This document shows, piece after piece, positions 1 to 6,986 of a stretch of 56,252 nt of DNA. Position 1 is the stretch's first letter; every line of letters starts with the position of its first letter. Under the pieces are notes generated by a model. That model was not told where the DNA came from and searched no databases. It was given only the letters and a program-made list of their open reading frames with translations. The DNA comes from Desulfatibacillum sp. GTDB taxonomy: Bacteria; Desulfobacterota; Desulfobacteria; Desulfobacterales; Desulfatibacillaceae. A program made the position numbers and the translations under genes. Where the stretch lies: NCBI GenBank assembly GCA_016342355.1, contig JAEINP010000036.1, positions 1-56,252 of the forward strand. Direction: 5' to 3'.

Positions 1-123
1 AACCGGTGGATTCTTCAAATGATCCGCCAAATAAACTCCATCCGCCCTTTGCAAAAACCTAACCGGAAATTACTGTAATCCTTCATGAAATAAATTGATC
101 CGATTTCATGGCGCATCTTTTCA

Positions 124-853
124 CTATGACTTAATTGCCGCCATGAAAGGATTTTTGTGGACGCGGCCTAGTTCAAACATTCTGAATTGAGTGAGTTTGG
201 CCAAACGCGGATCGTATTCCATCAGGATTGCCGGTCGCATCGTGACTTTGCCGCCCGGCATCTCCATCAAAATGCCTTTTTCGATCAGGCTTTGAACCAT
301 GGGGGTTTCGAGATCCACCTTCACGCCGGTAATGGCGTAGTCGATGATGACATCGGCGACGATGTCCTGTTCAACTTCCTGAAGTTGCATAAACGCAGAG
401 TGAAACTTAACAGTCCTACTTGGAACCTTTTCCTTGAATGGCAGCGCGAGGAACAGCTCTTGCGGACTATCCTCATGAATCAGTTGTGGATAATTTGCAA
501 AGCTGAACAGGGAAAAAAAATTGGGCGGCCCCACGAGGACGCAGCCGCAACCTCCCAAGCCGTTAATTATACGGGATAAGCCTGTTCTGATAATCTTAGC
601 GCCGATACCCTGCCCCTGAAATTCAGGCAATACCGAAACCGGACCTAAGCCATACCAATCACTTGTACCGTCGGATATACTTACAGGTGAGTTGGCACAC
701 AGCCACCAAAGAAACCGTTAGGGCGTTGGCCTTCCTTAGTTCGTCGATGATCAGATGTTCGGTCTGTTGGCTGAATGGATAATCCTCATACGCAACGATA
801 GTGGTTTCGGAGATCGCATCATTATCATCCTTGTTTTGGGGTCTAATTTTCAT
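124..853 (-). pseudogene. Broken GNAT N-acetyltransferase with a foreign-looking tail
   Basis: The N-terminal third reads from the ATG at 853 and meets a stop at 659. The acetyl-CoA-binding part, with the GNAT signature PEFQGQGIGAKII followed by GCVLVGPPNFFSLF, continues in another frame from about 700 downward. The segments join only if a frameshift or small deletion near 690-700 is assumed, and roughly ten residues expected between them are missing. Family members of this type usually end soon after the TVKFHSAF-like strand. Here about 85 more residues follow in frame to the stop at 124, and I do not recognise them. I read this as a decayed gene, possibly fused by deletion to the end of another. 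A sequencing error is the alternative. The GNAT assignment of the core is firm; function is probably lost. Confidence 0.65.
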
Positions 854-953
854 GATCGGGTCTTTCGTCTGCTCCGTTCCTAATTAGGAGGGATCGCGTC
901 GCGATTTTTACTATTTAGCCAAAAAAATTTGGCCATATTTCCCCATTAAATGA

Positions 954-971
954 ATCCCCCATTCGGGGGAT
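954..971. terminator. Short GC hairpin, possible terminator
   Basis: Perfect 7-bp stem ATCCCCC / GGGGGAT with loop ATTC. It lacks a clear T tract on either strand, so it may be only a structured spacer element. It lies about 100 bases before the 5' end of the broken acetyltransferase. Confidence 0.35.
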
Positions 972-1564
972 ATATGGGTTGTTAGAACCTATCTTAAAAA
1001 AACAACTCAGTTTGGATACCCAGGTAAAAACTCAAAAAGAGAATTGACGCCGGAAGAGAGGCGGGTTGGAGCGTATTCCAGCGCGAAAAGATTTCCCCTT
1101 CCAATTCCGGCTATTTTTTGCTCTCTGGCTCCAAATCCGCTCTTTGAAAAGAGAAATCAGGCGTGGTCTTGGGGTCAAATCCACGATTGACGTTTGAGGG
1201 GTTTTGACGACTCTGGCATTTATAGGTGACTAACTCCATCTTCGGGCGGTACAAGTACCCTTTTTCCATATTAAGAACCCGCCGGGTTCAGGCTTCCATG
1301 CCAGGATTTGCAGGCATAGCCGGCGGTGTAGCGATATTTTTTAGCGTTGGCCCTGTCGTCTCCGAAACAGCCCCCCATAATCAGGAAAATATCCCCACTT
1401 CGCTCAGGGCTGTTCAATCCCTCTATCCGTATTTTTGCTTTGGCAAACATGATCAGAAAGCCCACCCATGGGCCTTTGCGGATCTATGTTACAAAATTTT
1501 TGGTTCTGCTCCCTGAAAAAATCGCCCTCCCTGCTGCTTGCCATTGACGGGAAGGCGCTAATTT

Positions 1565-1579
1565 GCCAGTAATTGGCAG
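1565..1579. promoter_or_regulatory. Candidate operator GCCAGTAATTGGCAG
   Basis: An imperfect palindrome (TGCCA-gtaat-TGGCA at 1564-1578) that ends 20 bases before the phospholipase-like start codon. The same 15-mer with one base changed occurs at 11164-11178, upstream of plsC. Two near-identical palindromes in front of two lipid genes suggest a shared regulator, which is an inference. Confidence 0.35.
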
Positions 1580-1599
1580 ACAATCAAGGAGCCTTTCCC

Positions 1600-2592
1600 A
1601 TGCCCAAGGAACAAACCCACTGGATACTGGCCAGCCAAGCCTGCCGCCGTCTTGAAAACGGCAGGGTACGGCGCATGATTTCCCAAAACCCCAACCTGTA
1701 CCTTCTGGGCGCGGTCATCCCGGACACCCCCATGTACGCCCTGGAAAGGGCCGCGGAATATGACGAACTGGCCCACCATCTCCATGGAAAATCCGGGGAA
1801 AACACCTTCGCCCCTCTGGCTGGTCTGGTGGAGTCCTACGAGGGCCGTTGGAGCGACGGCATGTGGGCCTTTGTCCTGGGGACCCTGTCCCATATTTTGG
1901 CGGACGCCGTGTTTCATCCCTGGGTGGAGTACTACACGGGAAGCTCCACGGAAGTGCCTGATGATTTGAAACTCCTCAGCCTCACCCGTCACAGGGAGCT
2001 GGAAAGCTACCTGGACCTTTACTACATGAGGAAAAGCGGCGATTTGAGGCCCAAGTCCTTTTTATCCAAGCTCCGGGCCAAGGAAATGGACGCCGCGGCC
2101 TTTGACCACATGGTGAGCACCCTGTACTTTCAGCATAAATCAACCCAAAAAAACGGTGTGCGCAAGGCCTTGTATGCCCACGGAGCTATCCAGTGGCTTT
2201 TTACGCAGAAGACCCTGGCGCGTCTGGCCTATTATATCAATGGCGCCTTGGACCGCAAGGGCGATGCCTGGGTTTCCCTGTTTTATCCCCATGCCGAGCC
2301 CAGAAATCCCGCATATTTCCAGGACGGGATCACCTACCGGCACACGGTGACGGGCAGGCCCAAGCAGGGCGCCGTGGAGGACCTGACGGAAAAGGCCGGA
2401 CGGGTTACGGCCCGTATGTTCCAGTTGGTGGAAAAACACCTGGACCAGGGAACGGTCCTGGATTTTTTCCAAAGGATCAAGGGGCCTTCCCTGGAAACCG
2501 GTTTGGTGGGGGTGCCCACCACCGCTATTTTGCATTACGACCTGGATATGGACCTGGACCGTGTGCTGGGTGTGACCAGAGCGGTCAAATAG
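1600..2592 (+). CDS. Zinc-dependent phospholipase C-like protein
   Basis: 330 residues if translation starts at ATG 1600, which sits nine bases after AAGGAG (1586-1591). The open frame extends further upstream but without a ribosome site. The sequence carries the spaced metal-ligand pattern of the Zn_dep_PLPC family (bacterial phospholipase C and related proteins): an early His-Trp (H7-W8), Asp42, His59/60, the hallmark HxxxDxxxH (H98, D102, H106) and a later HxxxE (H131, E135). Classical secreted enzymes are about 280 residues with a signal peptide. None is obvious here, so a cytoplasmic or peripheral role is possible. Substrate is unknown: phospholipid hydrolysis is the family expectation, but many members are uncharacterised. 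It is a monocistronic gene on its strand, with a possible operator immediately upstream. Confidence 0.75.
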   Translation: MPKEQTHWILASQACRRLENGRVRRMISQNPNLYLLGAVIPDTPMYALERAAEYDELAHHLHGKSGENTFAPLAGLVESYEGRWSDGMWAFVLGTLSHILADAVFHPWVEYYTGSSTEVPDDLKLLSLTRHRELESYLDLYYMRKSGDLRPKSFLSKLRAKEMDAAAFDHMVSTLYFQHKSTQKNGVRKALYAHGAIQWLFTQKTLARLAYYINGALDRKGDAWVSLFYPHAEPRNPAYFQDGITYRHTVTGRPKQGAVEDLTEKAGRVTARMFQLVEKHLDQGTVLDFFQRIKGPSLETGLVGVPTTAILHYDLDMDLDRVLGVTRAVK

Positions 2593-2612
2593 CGAATGCT
2601 CGTTCTAATTAG

Positions 2613-2641
2613 TTGCCTAAGAGCAGGCCTCGTGTTATAAA
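2613..2641 (+). promoter_or_regulatory. Sigma-70-type promoter for the MaoC gene
   Basis: TTGCCT (2613-2618), a 17-base spacer and TATAAA (2636-2641). This gives a leader of about 210 bases before the MaoC start. The leader contains hairpin CCAGGC-cttaa-GCCTGG at 2803-2819. Confidence 0.5.
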
Positions 2642-2856
2642 AATGATTGTCTGGAACCTTCCCGGCAAGCCTCCATGCAGTATGGGCTATGCTTTTTTTT
2701 CCGGGGAATGCGTGGTTTTTTCCCAGGCAATAAAGAGGGATTTTCCGGGCCAGGGGATTTTTTTCCTTACCCAAAAAATAGTCGATCATCACCGTCAAAA
2801 CCCCAGGCCTTAAGCCTGGTTGACCCATTACCTAATGATCCGAAAGGAGTTCTGTC

Positions 2857-3318
2857 ATGGTAGAAACATTGCCTGTGGAGAAAATGAAAGAGCGTATTGG
2901 CCAGGAACTGGGCGTCAGCGATTGGCTGCTCATTGATCAGGACCGCATCAACAAGTTCGCCGACTGCACCGAGGATCACCAGTGGATCCATGTGGACGAA
3001 AAAATGGCTGCCCAGGGACCCTTTGGCACCACCATTGGCCACGGATTCCTAAGCCTTTCCCTTATTTCGTTCTTGAGCGCCGACAACATGATCCTTCCCG
3101 AAGGAACCGTCATGGCCATCAATTACGGCCTGAACAAAGTCCGTTTTATCAATCCGGTCAAGGTCAACTCCAAGGTGCGGGATAGGGTTGTGCTAACCAA
3201 CGTGGAAGAAAAATCCGGCAACAGGGTGCTGGTCACCGTGACCAACACCATCGAAATCGAAGGCGAAGAAAAACCCGCCTGCATCGCCGAAAGCCTGGCC
3301 ATGTTTTTCGTGCAATAG
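2857..3318 (+). CDS. MaoC-like (R)-enoyl-CoA hydratase family protein
   Basis: 153 residues with a single hot-dog fold. The hydratase-2 catalytic motif is present: Asp40 and His45 in the D-x4-H arrangement, followed by GHGFL (residues 61-65). Known members hydrate trans-2-enoyl-CoA to (R)-3-hydroxyacyl-CoA. This length matches the short PhaJ/MaoC type. GAAAGGAG stands just before ATG 2857 and settles the start. It is followed by a strong hairpin terminator and faces the convergent sigma-54 regulator. Location among acyl-CoA genes agrees with a role in fatty-acid metabolism, but no partner dehydrogenase is adjacent. Some MaoC-like proteins act on mesaconyl- or crotonyl-type substrates, so chain length cannot be stated. 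Confidence 0.88.
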   Translation: MVETLPVEKMKERIGQELGVSDWLLIDQDRINKFADCTEDHQWIHVDEKMAAQGPFGTTIGHGFLSLSLISFLSADNMILPEGTVMAINYGLNKVRFINPVKVNSKVRDRVVLTNVEEKSGNRVLVTVTNTIEIEGEEKPACIAESLAMFFVQ

Positions 3319-3334
3319 AAGCCGTTGTTTCCTG

Positions 3335-3363
3335 AACAGCTCCCCGGTGAACGGGGGGCTGTT
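3335..3363. terminator. Terminator between convergent MaoC and sigma-54 regulator genes
   Basis: Stem AACAGCTCCCC / GGGGGGCTGTT, 11 bp with one wobble pair, loop GGTGAAC. On the plus strand it is followed by a T-rich run, giving an intrinsic terminator for the MaoC gene. It also abuts the stop of the minus-strand regulator. Confidence 0.8.
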
Positions 3364-4991
3364 TATTTTTCCTCCCCCTGGTTCAAATAGCGCCACAAGG
3401 TGGTGGTGCTCACCCCCATGAGCCGGGCCGCCTCGGTTTTGTTGTTTCCCGTGTGCATTAAAACATGCCCTGCATACCGCCGCACAAGCTCCCGGGGCGA
3501 GGGAAAATCCCCGGCCAGGCCGGAAAACAGGTCCCGTGGCTGCTCCGTCATGGAAATGGGCAAATGGTCCGGATGAATGGGCGTTTGGCGGGACAGAATA
3601 TAAGCGTACTCCACACAGTTTTCCAGTTCCCGGATATTGCCCGGCCAGTCGTAAGCCTGCATGCGCCGGACCACTTCGGGGGTGAACCCGGGATGGGACG
3701 GGTCCAGGCGGGACAGGAAATGCCGGGCCAAAATGAGAATGTCCTCTCTTCTCTGGCGCAACGGGGGGATAAGCAATGGAAACACAGACAGTCGGTAAAA
3801 TAAATCCTGGCGAAAAGCGCCCCGGTCCACCATGTCTTTCAGGTCCTGGTTGGTGGCCGCAATAATCCGGGCGTGGATGGGGATGTTCTTCACGCTCCCC
3901 ACAGGCCGCACCTCCCTTTGCTGCAAGGCCCGCAACAATTTTGCCTGGACTTCCATGCCCAGTTCGCCCACCTCGTCCATGAAAATGGTCCCATTGCCAG
4001 CCTCTGCAAGCAGCCCTTTTTTGTCAGCCCTGGCGTCGGTAAAGGAACCCTTTAAATGCCCAAACAGTTCCGACTCAATCAGCGTATGGGGAATGGCTGC
4101 GCAATTGATGGCCACAAAGGGATGATCTTCGCGCTGGGATGTCTGGTGAATAAACCGGGCCACCAGTTCCTTGCCTGTGCCGCTTTCCCCCTGGATCAGA
4201 ATGGTGGAGTTGCTGGGCGCCGCAATTTCGGCCAGTTCCACAATCCTTCCCATGCCCGGGCTGCGAAACACAATGCCGTGCCAGTTTTTGGCAGGCCGGG
4301 TTTTCAGCTGCCGAAGCTCCAGGTCCCGCTTTTCCAGCACTTCCCGCGATTGCTTCAACTCCCGTTGCAGGCGCTTGATTTCCTCGTTCAGCCAGTCTTC
4401 GTCCAAAGGTTCGTGGATTTGCAAGGGGTCCTCGCCCCATTCGTCCATGGGCCGGGCTTCAAATGTGCAATAGTCATGACCCTGGGCCTTGCACGATAAT
4501 TCGTGCACCAAAACATCCTTACCCAGGATGGCCGTTAAGAATCCGCTTACGATACCGCTCAGCACATGGCAGACAGGCTTTTCGCTCAATTCCTCGCTGA
4601 ACATGCTCCAGACCTGGGCCTCGAAGGATTTTTCCCAGATTCCCGTGTACCGCAGGGTCTTGTTTTCAGCGTCAAACTGGTACAGGCTGTCCCGCTCCGT
4701 GGCCATTCCCGTGGCGGGAAGCAAAACCCGGAAGGATTTCATCCATTCCTCGGGGGAGTCGAACTCGTACATATCCGCCAGGGCCATGGCTCCGGCTATG
4801 CCTGTGTCGTATCCCAAACGGGTCATGACAATGGCCGAGGTTCTTTGCCCCATGATGGCCCGCATGTCATGGCCAAAGCGTTGGAGGGTGGGCACTCCGG
4901 TGATGAGCAGACGCTGGGTTCCGAACAGGGGAAATCCCGTGGTTCGGTCCCTGCCAAAAATTTCTTCCGGTCTCAGGTCTTGGGCAAGCAT
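3363..4991 (-). CDS. Sigma-54-dependent activator with V4R sensor domain
   Basis: 542 residues. Order: an XylR_N-like region and a V4R (4-vinyl reductase) small-molecule-binding domain (about 1-185, ending with the Cys-rich V4R tail SCKAQGHDYCTFEA); a coiled linker (about 195-232); the AAA+ sigma-54 activation domain with Walker A GESGTGKE (268-275) and Walker B TIFMDE; and a C-terminal Fis-type helix-turn-helix. XylR/DmpR relatives sense aromatics or hydrocarbons through this N-terminal pair and remodel sigma-54 polymerase. The usual GAFTGA loop that touches sigma-54 reads GSFTDA (315-320), an odd double substitution. The gene is divergent from the fatty acyl-CoA reductase, which has a sigma-54 promoter, so that gene is its likely target. 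AAGGA lies about 11 bases before the ATG. Identity is firm; ligand and target are inferred. Confidence 0.92.
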   Translation of the reverse strand: MLAQDLRPEEIFGRDRTTGFPLFGTQRLLITGVPTLQRFGHDMRAIMGQRTSAIVMTRLGYDTGIAGAMALADMYEFDSPEEWMKSFRVLLPATGMATERDSLYQFDAENKTLRYTGIWEKSFEAQVWSMFSEELSEKPVCHVLSGIVSGFLTAILGKDVLVHELSCKAQGHDYCTFEARPMDEWGEDPLQIHEPLDEDWLNEEIKRLQRELKQSREVLEKRDLELRQLKTRPAKNWHGIVFRSPGMGRIVELAEIAAPSNSTILIQGESGTGKELVARFIHQTSQREDHPFVAINCAAIPHTLIESELFGHLKGSFTDARADKKGLLAEAGNGTIFMDEVGELGMEVQAKLLRALQQREVRPVGSVKNIPIHARIIAATNQDLKDMVDRGAFRQDLFYRLSVFPLLIPPLRQRREDILILARHFLSRLDPSHPGFTPEVVRRMQAYDWPGNIRELENCVEYAYILSRQTPIHPDHLPISMTEQPRDLFSGLAGDFPSPRELVRRYAGHVLMHTGNNKTEAARLMGVSTTTLWRYLNQGEEK

Positions 4992-5037
4992 GATGGAATT
5001 GGTCCTTGGTTCGATGATTTCAAAAATGCAATATGAA

Positions 5038-5051
5038 TTTCATAATTGAAA
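5038..5051. promoter_or_regulatory. Candidate enhancer site for the sigma-54 regulator
   Basis: Perfect palindrome TTTCA-taat-TGAAA, 78 bases upstream of the -24 element of the fatty acyl-CoA reductase promoter and 46 bases from the regulator start codon. Position and symmetry suit an upstream activating sequence, with possible autoregulation. Not demonstrated. Confidence 0.4.
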
Positions 5052-5128
5052 CATACCCCATCAAGCCGTTTTAGGCAAGTTGTTTGTATCTATTTGAAAA
5101 TGTATACAATATTGATTTATGCGTGCGC

Positions 5129-5144
5129 TGGCACGGTTTTTGGA
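5129..5144 (+). promoter_or_regulatory. Sigma-54 promoter of the fatty acyl-CoA reductase gene
   Basis: TGGCACG-gttt-TTGGA. The -24 half is a perfect consensus. The -12 half has GG for GC. The -24 GG and -12 dinucleotide are exactly 12 bases apart. Predicted transcription start is near 5155, so translation cannot begin at the open frame's first Met codon (5119) and ATG 5206 is favoured. Confidence 0.7.
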
Positions 5145-5205
5145 GTACTATATGGCGTTCTGCACTTGTTTTATCCAATCACCCATAACCTGGAGAATAC
5201 AACCC

Positions 5206-6810
5206 ATGATCAAAGAGTATTTCAAGGACAAGACCATTCTGATAACGGGCGCCACCGGATTTTTAGGCAAGGTTCTCCTGGAAAGGGTGCTGTGGGAAGC
5301 CCCTGACATCCATAAAATTCGCCTTTTGGCAAGGCCTGGAAAGGCCTCGGGGACAGCCCATGAGGCTGCCCGGGATCGTATGGAGCAAAGCCTGCAAACG
5401 TCTCAGGCGTTTGAACGGCTTAGGGCCCGTCATCCGGATTTTTTGAATTTTCTGGACGAGAAACTGGAGGTTTATGCCTGCGACCTGTTTGAGGAAGACC
5501 TGGGGATAGGAAAAGAGGACCAGGAAAAACTGTTTGAAAACCTGGACGCCATCATCCACATTGCCGCCTGCGTGAACTGGGACGAGCGGTTTGACTATTC
5601 GGTGAAGGTGAACACCCTGGCCGGAGCCAGGCTCATGGAAATGGCCAAGAAGGCTGATCCTCCGCCCCGGTTTATTCATGTGTCATCGGCCTTTGTCCAT
5701 GGCAGCCGAAGCGGCGAGGTTTTGGAAGAGCCCTTTGATCCTGAAAAAAGCATTGCCAATATGTTGGGCAATGCCCAGCCCTTTGACCTGGACGAGGAAA
5801 TCCGTCTGGCCCTGGAAAAATCGGTCAGGGTTCACGAAAAGGCGGATGATCCTTCCCTGCTCCCTGCACTGGAAAGAAACGCCCGGGACCTTGCCATGAT
5901 TCCCAAGTATGCTTCCGAGTCCATGGCCCAGCTCGTAACCCGCGCCAGGAACTGGTACATCAGGCGGGAGCTTTCCTCCTATGGCAGGACGCGGGCCAGG
6001 CTCCATGGGTGGTTTGACTCCTACACCCTCAGCAAGGCCATGGCTGAAATGCTTTTGACCAGGAATCACGGCGCCGTGCCTTTGTCCATTATCCGTCCTC
6101 CGGGAATCACCAGCGCGGTATCGGACCCCATCAAGGGCTGGCTGGAAGGGTACCATCTGGTGGAGCCCCTCATCGAAGGCGTGGGCCGGGGGATGATCAA
6201 GGCGTTCCCGGGCGATCCCCAAACCGTAATAGATACCGTTCCCGTGGATTATGTGATTAACCTGATCATGGCCGCCTGCGCCACTCAGGGAGAAGAAGGG
6301 AATCTTTCGATATATCAGATAGGCACCAGCCACAAGAAACCCATTACGTTGAAGGAAATCAGCAAGATCTGGCTGGACTATTTCAAGCAGGATCCCCTGA
6401 CAAATAAAGATGGCTCTGCCTGCAAGCCTGCGCCTTCCAAATTCTATCCCGATCCCCAGGAATTTGTGGATTTTTACCAGAACAGGAGAAAACTCCCTTT
6501 GACCATGGTGGGGAAGGCAATTTCCAGCGTGCCTATTTTGAAGAATCTGGGGCCAGCCAAAAAGGCCTGCAAATGGATCGACAACGCCACCAAACAGATT
6601 GACCGGCTCTGCCAGTTTTCCGACCTGTATTCCGTGTATACCATCAACACATGGATATTCATGACCCACAACACCCTTGCCCTGCTGGACCAGTTGCCGG
6701 CACAGGACAAAAAGGACTTTAATGTGGATGTCTCCACCATTGACTGGAACCGGTACTGGGCCGAAACCCACATTCCGGGCATGCGGCGTTTTGTAATCAA
6801 CGAACGTTAA
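5206..6810 (+). CDS. Fatty acyl-CoA reductase (male-sterility/FAR type)
   Basis: 534 residues from ATG 5206. The open frame continues upstream to 5119, but that includes the sigma-54 promoter, and TGGAG at 5191 fits the downstream start. N-terminal Rossmann domain with TGATGFLG (14-21) binds NADPH. The extended-SDR catalytic pair is YTLSK (Tyr273, Lys277), with Ser160/161 in HVSSAF. A C-terminal FAR_C-like region follows. Such enzymes reduce long-chain acyl-CoA to an aldehyde or directly to a fatty alcohol, supplying wax esters or ether lipids. An acyl-CoA synthetase downstream could provide substrate. No wax-ester synthase is visible in the window, so the fate of the alcohol is open. The direction could also be reversed metabolically in a hydrocarbon or alcohol degrader. 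Confidence 0.87.
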   Translation: MIKEYFKDKTILITGATGFLGKVLLERVLWEAPDIHKIRLLARPGKASGTAHEAARDRMEQSLQTSQAFERLRARHPDFLNFLDEKLEVYACDLFEEDLGIGKEDQEKLFENLDAIIHIAACVNWDERFDYSVKVNTLAGARLMEMAKKADPPPRFIHVSSAFVHGSRSGEVLEEPFDPEKSIANMLGNAQPFDLDEEIRLALEKSVRVHEKADDPSLLPALERNARDLAMIPKYASESMAQLVTRARNWYIRRELSSYGRTRARLHGWFDSYTLSKAMAEMLLTRNHGAVPLSIIRPPGITSAVSDPIKGWLEGYHLVEPLIEGVGRGMIKAFPGDPQTVIDTVPVDYVINLIMAACATQGEEGNLSIYQIGTSHKKPITLKEISKIWLDYFKQDPLTNKDGSACKPAPSKFYPDPQEFVDFYQNRRKLPLTMVGKAISSVPILKNLGPAKKACKWIDNATKQIDRLCQFSDLYSVYTINTWIFMTHNTLALLDQLPAQDKKDFNVDVSTIDWNRYWAETHIPGMRRFVINER

Positions 6811-6820
6811 TTCAGATGAA

Positions 6821-6846
6821 GTACGGCCCGGCTTACCGGGCCGTAC
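6821..6846 (+). terminator. Hairpin after the acyl-CoA reductase gene
   Basis: Perfect 11-bp stem GTACGGCCCGG / CCGGGCCGTAC with loop CTTA, ten bases after the stop codon. There is no T tract, so termination may be partial. It separates the reductase from the acyl-CoA synthetase, which has its own promoter candidate. Confidence 0.65.
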
Positions 6847-6918
6847 CTTGGCTTGCGTCCGGAAAGGACCAAAGCCACGGGGGAGCCTTGCCCCCTGCCT
6901 GCCTGTATGAAGCACCCA

Positions 6919-6934
6919 TGGGAAGCACATTGCA
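6919..6934 (+). promoter_or_regulatory. Sigma-54 promoter candidate for the acyl-CoA synthetase gene
   Basis: TGGGAAG-caca-TTGCA: five of seven at -24, all five at -12, and correct 12-base GG-to-GC spacing. The predicted start near 6945 leaves a leader of about 40 bases before GTG 6987. Confidence 0.55.
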
Positions 6935-6986
6935 AAAGGGTTGAGTACTGCCTGTATTCCATTACGAAGAATTAGGGGGGAATATC

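Larger units (their letters stand above)
854..1599. other. Gene-poor spacer with several hairpins
   Basis: About 745 bases without a convincing gene. Short open frames on both strands lack ribosome sites and family resemblance. Visible structure: hairpin GCCAAA-aaaa-TTTGGC at 918-933, hairpin ATCCCCC-attc-GGGGGAT at 954-971, palindrome GAACCCG-c-CGGGTTC at 1275-1289, and an operator-like palindrome at 1565-1579 just before the next gene. Confidence 0.5.

Noticed and set aside
187-579. Open frame of 130 codons on the plus strand opposite the broken acetyltransferase
   Set aside because: Antisense to a recognisable GNAT core, no ribosome site, no family resemblance.
1226-1516. Open frames in the 0.9-1.6 kb spacer
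   Set aside because: No start signals and no protein-family pattern on either strand.
2652-2667. Sigma-54-like TGGAACC-TTCC-CGGCA upstream of the MaoC gene
   Set aside because: Correct spacing but only three of five at -12; a better sigma-70 promoter is 35 bases upstream.
5683-6930. 415-codon open frame antisense to the acyl-CoA reductase
   Set aside because: High-GC shadow; the plus-strand enzyme has all motifs.
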